DNA of 64,000 nucleotides. It comes from Marinirhabdus sp963799365. Lineage in GTDB: Bacteria > Bacteroidota > Bacteroidia > Flavobacteriales > Flavobacteriaceae. Of the stretch, positions 1 through 7,277 are shown in pieces. The stretch lies in assembly GCA_963799365.1 (NCBI GenBank), contig CAWCWV010000017.1, positions 372,001 to 436,000 on the forward strand, written 5' to 3'. Below the pieces are notes generated by a model, which was not told where the DNA came from, made no database searches, and saw only the letters and a list, made by a program, of their open reading frames with translations. Each line of letters opens with the position of its first letter. Positions within the stretch are counted from its first letter, which is position 1. The translations under genes were made by a program, and so were the position numbers.

Positions 1-560
1 GAAACTGCCCTTAAATAAACAGTTATCCTATCCTGACGATAACGCGCAGATCCACCAAGGCCAAAGTAACGAGCGCCAAGTCCCCCTGTTACAATGTTCG
101 TGTCATACGATACGATGCCCCCTTCCAAAATAAGACCCGCGTACAAAAGTGGCGGTAATGGGGGTTCGTTAGGGTTTAAATTTTTAATATAATCCTGTTT
201 GGTTTGGCGTATTATATTTCTTTCGGTAGTCAAGTTTCCTATGTTCTCTCGTTCTATAGGTATAAACCATCCTGAATCTTCTAAAGCTTTGATCAAAATA
301 GTTGTTCCGCCCTGAGTTACTGCAGTACTAAAAGTACTTCCCTGCTCAATGGCTTTATACTGTCCTGTTTGATCACTAAAATTATATACAGCAACCTCTA
401 CAGGATCTGCTGCTTCAGGAAGGTCTAATAATTTATTAGTGCTAAAAGAAAATTCGCCGGTTCTGGACGCTTTTTGAGTAAAGGGTTGGTTGAAATATGC
501 GCCGCAAGAGGACAAAAGAAACACACAAGCCATTAAGACCCCTAGAGTAAAATTTTTCAT
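1..560 (-). CDS. csgG: CsgG curli secretion channel lipoprotein (partial, 3' end outside window)
   Basis: This is the first 186 residues of a CsgG-family protein, the outer-membrane lipoprotein that forms the curlin export pore. The start ATG is at 560-558. The signal peptide ends in a lipobox with the acceptor Cys at residue 19 (LLSSC). The downstream sequence has the CsgG pattern: a VAVYNFSDQTGQYK segment, an alternation near residue 75 that leads to the GWFIPIEREN segment, and a LEGGIVSYD strand followed by a Gly-rich stretch. It lies 10 bp after csgF in the same direction and is the last visible gene of the curli cluster. The C-terminal part, including any extra domain, lies outside the window. 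Family identity is strong. Confidence 0.93.
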   Translation of the reverse strand, partial: MKNFTLGVLMACVFLLSSCGAYFNQPFTQKASRTGEFSFSTNKLLDLPEAADPVEVAVYNFSDQTGQYKAIEQGSTFSTAVTQGGTTILIKALEDSGWFIPIERENIGNLTTERNIIRQTKQDYIKNLNPNEPPLPPLLYAGLILEGGIVSYDTNIVTGGLGARYFGLGGSARYRQDRITVYLRAV

Positions 561-570
561 TAAAATAGGT

Positions 571-978
571 TTAGTTTGGGACAATAATTTGCGTCTGTTC
601 TCCTGTGGTGGTATCCAAAATATTTATGACCAGACCTTCTGGACCTTGAAAAACATCTAAAGTAAGTGTCCCAAATTGAAAAGTTCCTGGTTCCGTAATT
701 TCGCCTAGACCATCTATTTGTTGTTGTAATAAACTCCTTGATAATACACTGAAAATTTGTCGTTGTAAATTTTCACTAAATTGTTCTAATTCAGACCTTG
801 CATCTCTTGGATTTTGTGGTGCTGTTAATTTATTTTGGGCAGTTGCTGATGATAATAACCAGTTATAATTAAACGTATCTCCCCCGAAAGCAGGGTTGGT
901 GGGTTTATAAGAAAACTGTTGTGCAAAACCAGCTTGTGCCATAAAACAAAGTACTAATAATGTTAAGGCGTGCTTCAT
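571..978 (-). CDS. csgF: CsgF curli assembly factor
   Basis: The 135-residue product has a signal peptide probably cleaved near residue 19 (GFAQ). It is followed by the CsgF hallmark: a TNPAFGG motif at about residues 27-33, then a FNYNWLLSSATAQN segment. In Escherichia coli, CsgF binds the CsgG pore and couples secretion to nucleation at the cell surface. The length matches the usual 130-140 residues. It sits between csgE (5 bp away) and csgG (10 bp away), so the three accessory genes are very probably co-transcribed. No anomalies were seen. Confidence 0.95.
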   Translation of the reverse strand: MKHALTLLVLCFMAQAGFAQQFSYKPTNPAFGGDTFNYNWLLSSATAQNKLTAPQNPRDARSELEQFSENLQRQIFSVLSRSLLQQQIDGLGEITEPGTFQFGTLTLDVFQGPEGLVINILDTTTGEQTQIIVPN

Positions 979-983
979 AAGTA

Positions 984-1766
984 TTAATATTTGGTATTGG
1001 ACCGTTGCTTGTCCAAGTATTGTAACTGCCTAATAACCCGGGCCATAGTTACTTCGACTTGTTCTTTTAAAAATTCTTTTCTTGGTTGGGAGAAGAACCT
1101 CCAAATTAATTGGTCTGCCACATAGATATTAATCAATGTGTTTCTACTTCTTCCTGGCACCTCTTCAATTTTAATATAATGGGTAGTCTGTATACCCTTG
1201 TTAAAGTAATCGCTAAAAAAATAGCGATAAAAATCCCGTCCAGCTTTGGTTATTGTATTTTCTATCACCAACCCCTTAATATAAAAACCATCTTCTGGTT
1301 TGGCCTGGTCTGGATTGGCTGCATTTTGTTGGGTAGGAGCATCATTTAATTCAGTCCTTCCCCCATTTGGTAATACAATACGCTCCTGCCCTATTGGGTT
1401 GTCTTCATCATCATAGATCAATAATACAATAATTATTTTTGATTCAACTGCATAATTAATGGTTACGCTAGAAAGTCCCTCAATTTGATTCCCTTTTATA
1501 AAGAATCTATTGCCTTGACTGGACTTGGAAGTATTTCCATTCTCATCGGTTTTGAACACTATATATTCATACCTGAGGTTGAGGTCTGCTGTTGTTTTAT
1601 TTTCTGCCAGGGCATAAAAAGTGTAGTATTCGCTACTTTTTTCGAATCTGACTGACGCCTGTACCTCTTGGTTTAAATTTTGAGCGCTCGAATGTAGTGG
1701 CGCAAAAAATAGTAAAGCACATAAGAGGAAGAATAAAATTATTCTAAATACTGGCTTTTGGGACAT
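984..1766 (-). CDS. csgE: CsgE-family curli export factor with N-terminal extra domain
   Basis: The protein has 260 residues, about twice the size of E. coli CsgE. After a signal peptide (cleavage near SSAQ), residues about 30-135 form a beta-rich domain that resembles the Ig-like CsgH/CsgC curlin-inhibitor fold by pattern only. A low-complexity linker rich in Asn, Gln, Ala and Pro follows. Residues about 160-255 are recognisably CsgE: the GLVIENTITKAGRDFYRYF segment, the IKIEEVPGRSRNTLI strand and a C-terminal helix. CsgE caps CsgG in the periplasm and delivers curlin subunits. The N-terminal assignment is inference; the CsgE call is firm. It lies between the CsgB-like gene and csgF. Confidence 0.88.
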   Translation of the reverse strand: MSQKPVFRIILFFLLCALLFFAPLHSSAQNLNQEVQASVRFEKSSEYYTFYALAENKTTADLNLRYEYIVFKTDENGNTSKSSQGNRFFIKGNQIEGLSSVTINYAVESKIIIVLLIYDDEDNPIGQERIVLPNGGRTELNDAPTQQNAANPDQAKPEDGFYIKGLVIENTITKAGRDFYRYFFSDYFNKGIQTTHYIKIEEVPGRSRNTLINIYVADQLIWRFFSQPRKEFLKEQVEVTMARVIRQLQYLDKQRSNTKY

Positions 1767-1772
1767 AATTTT

Positions 1773-2297
1773 TTAATTAAAGCTTCTCACAATGATGGTC
1801 TGGTACGACGTGTTTTGTGTAAATTTTAAAGAACGTGTTAACGCGTTAGAACCATATCTCTCAAAACTCATGTTATTACCATCTTGTACTAGATCTAACG
1901 ATACATCTTCTGTTCTGTCTACAACAAAATCTTTAATTCTATTAGAATTTCCATTTTGCTCAAGATTGGCAATAGCTGTATTAACTTCATATTCTAAATC
2001 TGTTAGATTATCATCTCCATTTTGTCGAATATTAATATCTGTAGCGTTTGCCGATACTTTTAAATTTGCTTGGTTAAAGTCTCCAATCTGGCGAACAAAA
2101 ACTGAACTACCTGTTAGCGTTGCGCTCCTGGGGTTTGGAGAGTTATCTATTCCCAATAACTGTAATTCCTGAAGTGTTGTAACCGCATTGTTCCCCGTAT
2201 CAGTATTATTGTCATCTTTATAGGTTTGGCCAAAAGAAATGGCGAAACAAAATAATAAACAGAATACTAGCGGTATATTTTTTCTAGAATGTTTCAT
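1773..2297 (-). CDS. Small divergent curlin-repeat protein, probable CsgB-like nucleator or minor subunit
   Basis: This is a secreted 174-residue protein with a signal peptide (ends near ISFGQ). Four or more degenerate curlin strands follow, such as VFVRQIGDFNQANL, INIRQNGDDN, IANLEQNGNSN and LDLVQDGNNM. The repeats are fewer and less regular than in the four large upstream curlins, and charged residues interrupt them. It ends in a hydrophobic TIIVRSF segment and lacks the cysteine tail of the large paralogues. Its size and place directly before csgE suggest the nucleator or minor-fibre role of CsgB. That role is inferred from context. It is separated from the last large curlin by a strong hairpin. 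Confidence 0.75.
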   Translation of the reverse strand: MKHSRKNIPLVFCLLFCFAISFGQTYKDDNNTDTGNNAVTTLQELQLLGIDNSPNPRSATLTGSSVFVRQIGDFNQANLKVSANATDINIRQNGDDNLTDLEYEVNTAIANLEQNGNSNRIKDFVVDRTEDVSLDLVQDGNNMSFERYGSNALTRSLKFTQNTSYQTIIVRSFN

Positions 2298-2374
2298 GAC
2301 GTGATACTTTTAATTTTTAAATGTAATAAATAATATACTAGTATTTTAATTCAATCGCTTAAAAATAGAAAAGT

Positions 2375-2402
2375 GACCTCCCAAGAATTCTTTAGGGAGG
2401 TC
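2375..2402 (-). terminator. Hairpin between curlin 1 and the CsgB-like gene
   Basis: An 8-bp perfect stem GACCTCCC/GGGAGGTC encloses a 12-nt loop. On the transcribed (minus) strand it is followed by a T-rich run, consistent with an intrinsic terminator or a partial terminator inside the curli operon. It is also T-rich on the plus strand side. Confidence 0.7.
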
Positions 2403-2431
2403 TTTTTTTCTATTTTTGGTATGCTTTGGTT

Positions 2432-3931
2432 TTAGCAACCAGGACAAACGTCACCTAAATCAAAAGGATCGATTGTGTAATCCATTGTTGGATCCATTTG
2501 CTCATTGAAACCACAGTCGATACCGTCTGTTCCAAAGTCACCATCAGGTCCTAACTGTAAAGCATCGATCTGGTTTCCACCACCACCAAGACCATCAAGG
2601 TTTTGTTGTGCGATAAAACTCTGTCCGTCTCTCTGTACTATTAAGGCAGCGTTCGCGTCCCCTCTTTGTGCAGAAGTAGCCCAGTTATCATTACCACGTT
2701 GGTGAATGTTCAACAAGTTATCCGTACCCTGCTGTGCAGAAAGCGCTTTGTTATCGTCACCTTCCTGAGTTTGTAGTGACTTGTGCCCTGTACCGATTTG
2801 AGATAGACCCAATAGGTTATTATCACCCGCTTGAAACTGCTCCCCTTCATTATCTCCACCACCTGGTCCATCATAACGGTTCTGAATTGCAAATGCATCA
2901 TTACCAGTTCCAGAAGCTTGTGTTTGCTTGATGTAGTTGCTACCATCTGATGCGCTACCATATTGAAAAGCAGCAGCTTCATTATCATTACCTCCCTGAT
3001 TTTGGAATACAATTCCGCCGAAAGATTGATTAGTTCCTGAACCAGTAATATCGCTTCCACCAAATACATCATCTACGTTTGAATTGATATCAACGAAGAT
3101 CGCATTAGACATAGAAATATCGGCATTAGTTGCTCCAGTAAAACCCTGAAAGTTCATTGCCGTGTTTCCAACTCCGCCTTCAAGAGCATCTGTAGTTTGC
3201 GTCTGCTTTGCTTTGTTGTTATCACCAACTTGTTCAGAAGTTGCAGTATTTCTAGCACCAGCACCACTTTGCATGATTGCATTTTCGTTACCATTACCTT
3301 CTTGGTAGTTGTTTGCTAAGTGCCCATCCGAATCTTCCGGAGCAGCGTTTTGAGTGATCATAGACTTGTTGTCATTACCAATTTGGCGTGTCCAAGCGTC
3401 ACTGTTGTCTGTTGTTTGTAAGGTATTTGCCTGGTTGTTATCACCATCCTGCTCTATAGCAGCAAAATTATCTTCTGCCTGATTTGCAATACCCTGTTGG
3501 ATACGTGCCTTGTTACCTGTACTTGCACCATCGTCATTTTGACCTTGAGCGGTGTATGCGTTGTTACGGTCACCTTCCTGGCGTGTAGTACTCTGGTTGG
3601 CAGTACCGCTTTGGCGAACCTCTGCTGCATTGTCCTCACCACTGTCTCCTACGTTACCGTTAACGGCACCTGTTTGGCGTACTCTTGCCAGGTTACCACC
3701 TGAACCAAGTGTCCCATTGTCCTGCTCTGTATAAGAGGTGTTTAATTCTCCTGCCTGACGAACACGAACTTTGTTATCGTTTCCATTCTGGATAGATAGA
3801 CCTGCATTCGCTTCTGCGTCTGCCGAGTTTTGTGGCACTAACGACTGATCTGCCGTTGGCGCACCTGAAACCTGCGCGAAGGCAATAGTTCCAATCAATA
3901 GTGCTGCTGCACTTAACATTATTTTTTTCAT
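2432..3931 (-). CDS. Large curlin-repeat protein 1 (major amyloid subunit candidate)
   Basis: The 499-residue secreted protein has a signal peptide ending at IAFAQ. It is composed almost entirely of curlin-type repeats of the pattern Q-x-G-x-x-N-x-A-x-x-x-Q, about 25 copies, many times more than the five of E. coli CsgA. A less repetitive stretch at about residues 255-310 interrupts the array. The last 45 residues form a conserved non-repeat tail: QIDALQLGP, then an Asp/Gly-rich acidic segment with three cysteines, ending DVCPGC. No other Cys is present in the mature chain. It is the only intact member of the three curlins nearest to the export genes. The amyloid role follows from family knowledge; the subunit hierarchy is unknown. 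Confidence 0.9.
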   Translation of the reverse strand: MKKIMLSAAALLIGTIAFAQVSGAPTADQSLVPQNSADAEANAGLSIQNGNDNKVRVRQAGELNTSYTEQDNGTLGSGGNLARVRQTGAVNGNVGDSGEDNAAEVRQSGTANQSTTRQEGDRNNAYTAQGQNDDGASTGNKARIQQGIANQAEDNFAAIEQDGDNNQANTLQTTDNSDAWTRQIGNDNKSMITQNAAPEDSDGHLANNYQEGNGNENAIMQSGAGARNTATSEQVGDNNKAKQTQTTDALEGGVGNTAMNFQGFTGATNADISMSNAIFVDINSNVDDVFGGSDITGSGTNQSFGGIVFQNQGGNDNEAAAFQYGSASDGSNYIKQTQASGTGNDAFAIQNRYDGPGGGDNEGEQFQAGDNNLLGLSQIGTGHKSLQTQEGDDNKALSAQQGTDNLLNIHQRGNDNWATSAQRGDANAALIVQRDGQSFIAQQNLDGLGGGGNQIDALQLGPDGDFGTDGIDCGFNEQMDPTMDYTIDPFDLGDVCPGC

Positions 3932-4007
3932 GAATATAAAATTTAATTAATAGTTAGTTTTCTCGTTTACTAAAAGAATACATGAAATGAGAGGTATTCT
4001 TAAAATT

Positions 4008-4039
4008 GAAAGCCAATCCTCAAATAGGGATTGGCTTTC
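4008..4039 (-). terminator. Hairpin after curlin 2
   Basis: A 12-bp perfect stem GAAAGCCAATCC/GGATTGGCTTTC with an 8-nt loop starts 9 bp beyond the stop codon of the second large curlin. The minus strand continues into an A/T-rich tract without a long T run, so it may be a terminator or an mRNA 3'-end stabiliser. Confidence 0.65.
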
Positions 4040-4047
4040 AGTATGTA

Positions 4048-5509
4048 TTAACATCCTGGACAAACGTCCCCTAAGTCGAAACCTGGTACCGTATAATCCA
4101 TTGTTGGATCCATTGGCTCATCAAAGCTACAATCAACTCCATCTGTTGCGAAGTTTCCGTTTGGCCCTAGTTGTAAAGCATCTATTTGGTTTCCTGTACC
4201 AACTTGCTCAGCCATAAAACTTTGTCCTCCACGTTGTACGATAAGAGCTGCATTCGCTTCTCCTCTTTGTTTTGAAGTAGCATAGTTATCATTTCCGAAT
4301 TGGTGCGTGTTCAGCATTTGACCATTTCCTCTTTGAGTAGACAATGCCAAGTTACGCTTACCATCCTGATATTGAAATGCTTTATGGTTTTGACCGTTCT
4401 GTCCAATTGCAGCTTCGTTATTATCGTCATACTGCTCTTGGCGTGCGTAATTGTTTCCTTGTTCATTACCAAATGCATTCTGAACGATTAAGGCATCTTG
4501 GTTCCAACCTTCCTGATATTGTTCAGCTTGGTTTGATGCAAATGAAGCACTTCCAAATTGGTGTATTTCGGCAGCATTCATCTTTCCTACTTGAGTTTGA
4601 AAAGCAATCCCTCCAAAAGATAAATTGTTCTGCCCATTGTTCATGATATTATCTACTCCATTAAGCGCATCATACAGGTTACCGTTACCATTGTTTCCGT
4701 CTAAAGCGTCACCTACTGAAGCGAAGGCAGCTTGGTTACCCTGGTTAATGATAGCAGTCTCTCCTTGACCTCCAGCCATAGCAATTGTATTTTGTACTTG
4801 CTTTGCTTTGTTGTCATTACCTTCCTGGATGGTATACGCATCATTAAATCCAGCACCTTGTTGGTCTATAGAAGACTCGTTGCGCATTCCGTATTGCTCA
4901 TTAAAAGCCTCATTTCCTCCTGCGTCTTCTTCACCATCGCTTTGAACTATCATAGACTTATTGTCTACACCGCTCTGAATAGTATAGGCAGAACTGTTAT
5001 CCCATTTTTGGGTAGTTGACGCCTGGTTCCCTGAACCATCCTGGTCTATAGCTGCAAAATTGTCTTCAGACTGCTCTCCAGTTCCCTGGATCACCAATGC
5101 TTTGTTATTTGCACTACCGTTGTCTGTTAATCCCTGACGCGTAATTGCATTGTTTCTATCACCACCTTGGTAAAGTGTTGTTTGGTTGTCTGTTCCAATT
5201 TGTAAAGCCTCTGCAACATTTAACTGTCCGCTTAAACTTGTTACAGCACCCGTCTGGCGGATACGAGCCAAGTTTCCACCTGTCCCTGTTCCATTAGATT
5301 GTTCTGTATAAACAGACTGGTTAGTTCCTGCTTGACGCACCTGCAACACGGTTGTCATTTCCATTTTGGATAGACAATCCTTTGTTTGCTTGCACATCGG
5401 CAGAGTTGTTCGTTACTTTCGTTTCATCTGCAGTAGGGGCTCCGGAAATCTGGGCGTAACCCATAGTTCCTAAGGCTAAAGCTGCAGCACATAAGATTAA
5501 TTTTTTCAT
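4048..5509 (-). pseudogene. Large curlin-repeat protein 2, frameshifted
   Basis: Two overlapping reading frames together make one curlin. The first gives the signal peptide and 'mature' N-terminus (from ATG at 5509, through the SIQNGNDNRV segment). The second gives about 435 residues of repeats and the shared tail ending DVCPGC (stop at 4048). The paralogues continue VRVRQAG at this point. Here one extra base near 5344 shifts the frame, and the first frame stops after 62 residues. Removing one base gives an uninterrupted protein of about 486 residues. The repeat frame is fully open and well conserved, so the lesion is recent, or it is a sequence error. As written, the gene would give only a short peptide. 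Confidence 0.85.
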
Positions 5510-5556
5510 AATAAATTGTGTTTAATAAGTAATTAGTTAATACTTCGTTTTATTGT

Positions 5557-5576
5557 AAATCAAATTTGGTTGGTTT
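5557..5576 (-). promoter_or_regulatory. Motif shared upstream of curlin genes (copy 1)
   Basis: The plus-strand core ATCAAATTTGGTTG contains the palindrome CAAATTTG and lies about 50-65 bp upstream of the start of curlin 2. Near-identical copies lie upstream of curlins 3 and 4 (7201 and 8916). On the minus strand it supplies a TTTG that could serve as a -33 element. Function is inferred from recurrence only. Confidence 0.4.
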
Positions 5577-5600
5577 CTAACCGTTAGTTTTTTTGTAAAG

Positions 5601-5634
5601 TAAGATCAACCTCCCAAACGGGAGATTGATCTTA
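5601..5634 (-). terminator. Hairpin after curlin 3
   Basis: A long stem TAAGATCAA/TTGATCTTA is followed by an inner CTCCC/GGGAG stem with one mismatch and a four-base loop. It starts 14 bp past the stop codon of curlin 3. It is one of four different hairpins, each placed directly after a large curlin gene. Confidence 0.7.
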
Positions 5635-5647
5635 ATAATTTATAAAA

Positions 5648-7160
5648 TTAGCATCCAGGACAAACATCCCCTAAGTCGAAACCAGGTACTGTATAATCCA
5701 TATCTAAGTCCATAGGATCTTCGAAATCACAGTCGATACCGTCTGTTGCAAAGTCTCCGTTTGGTCCTAATTGTAAGGCATCAATTTGGTTTCCACCTCC
5801 AGAAAGATCATTTTGACCTAAGCCTATATTCTGCTGCGCTACAAAACTTTGTCCGTCTCTCTGTACAATTAAAGCTTGGTTAGCTAATCCGTGTTGATTA
5901 GAAGTTGCGTCGTTATCATCTCCTCTTTGGTGAATGTTCAACAAGTTGTCTTCACCAGTTTGGTATGAAAGCGCCTCATTACGGTGCCCTCTTTGGTCTT
6001 GTAAAGATTTAAAACCTGATCCTTCTTGCACTAAAGCAGCTGTGTTGTTGTCACCAGCTTGGTACTGCTTCGCATAGTTTGAAGTCTCTCCTGTGTTGAA
6101 GTGACCCTGAACTATTCCAGCATCGTTATTCCATCCTGAAGCTTGCTCCTGCTCTGCATAGTTACTAGCTCCAACAGTTCCTCCAAATTGCAGGATATCT
6201 GCTTCTTGTAATTTCCCTGTTTGCGTTTGCTTTGCTTTTGCTCCAAAAGACATTGCACTAGTAGTACTTACTGGGTTTGCCAATGGCTCTAGTTCATTAA
6301 TAATTCTATTCCATAAAGACAAACCAGTAGGTGTTACTCCTCCGAATTGAAAAGCATCCAGTATTATCCTGTCCTTGGACTATACCAGCTCTATTACCCA
6401 TACCTGCTAAACCAGAAGTAGCAATTTGAGCCTGCTTTGCCTGATTGTCGCTACCAGTTTGAAAAGTTCGTGCAAGGTTTCTTGCACCTGCACCTCTCTG
6501 GTCTATAGAAGACTCGTTACGATCACCGTTTTGAAAATTCTCTGCCTCATGTCCAAAAGAACCTTCTGGAGCAGCATTTTGAACGATCATAGACTTGTTT
6601 TCATCACCAGTTTGGCGAGTCCAGGCATCACTGTTGTCTGTAGTTTGCTGTGTCTGCGCCTGGTTGTCTGTACCATCCTGCTCTATAGCAGCAAAGTTAC
6701 TTTCAGCTTGGTTGGCAACACCTTGTCTAATTAAGGCTTTGTTACCTGTACTTGCACCATTGTCATTTTGACCTTGAGCCGTGTACGCATTGTTAAAGTC
6801 TCCTTCTTGTACAGTTGTACTTTGGTTAGCAGTTCCGCTCTGGCGAACTTCTGCAGCGTTGTCCTCACCACTATCGGCTTGGTTTCCATTTACATTTCCT
6901 GTTTGCATTACTCTTGCAAGGTTACCACCTGAACCTAGACCACCATTGTCCTGCTCCGTATAAGAGGTGTTTAATTCTCCAGCTTGACGAACGCGTACTC
7001 TGTTATCATTTCCGTTTTGGATAGATAAACCCGCATTCGCTTCTGTATCTGCCGAGTTTTGTGGCACTAACGACTGATCTGCCGATGGTGCTCCTGAAAC
7101 CTGCGCGAAGGCAATAGTTCCAATCAATAGTGCTGCTGCACTTAACATTACTTTTTTCAT
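5648..7160 (-). pseudogene. Large curlin-repeat protein 3, frameshifted
   Basis: The ATG is at 7160 and the stop at 5648. The first frame encodes the signal peptide (IAFAQ) and about 265 residues that are nearly identical to curlin 4 over most of their length. It then leaves frame near 6358, where one extra base follows AATACT, and ends in an unrelated 17-residue stretch. The other frame resumes DAFQFGGVTPTGLSLW, more curlin repeats and the conserved Cys tail ending DVCPGC. Correcting one base gives about 503 residues, in line with the paralogues (486-499). As with curlin 2, the downstream repeats are intact, so this is a recent mutation or a base-calling error. Confidence 0.85.
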
Positions 7161-7200
7161 AATTGTAATTTAATAAAGGTTAATAATTATTTATTTGTGT

Positions 7201-7220
7201 GAATCAAATTTGGTTGACTC
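7201..7220 (-). promoter_or_regulatory. Motif shared upstream of curlin genes (copy 2)
   Basis: The plus-strand core ATCAAATTTGGTTG is identical to the copy at 5557 and lies about 45-60 bp before the start of curlin 3. The matching distance to the start codon in two genes supports a promoter role. Coincidental retention after gene duplication is the alternative. Confidence 0.4.
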
Positions 7221-7231
7221 TATTTATAAAG

Positions 7232-7265
7232 AAGCCACTCTCCTCTAAAAAGAGGGAGTGGCCTT
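7232..7265 (-). terminator. Hairpin after curlin 4
   Basis: An imperfect stem of about 12 bp pairs GCCACTCTCCTCT with AGAGGGAGTGGC around an AAAA loop. It starts 13 bp beyond the stop codon of curlin 4. It is consistent with partial termination or 3'-end protection between the first and second curlin genes. Confidence 0.7.
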
Positions 7266-7277
7266 TAAAAATTCATA

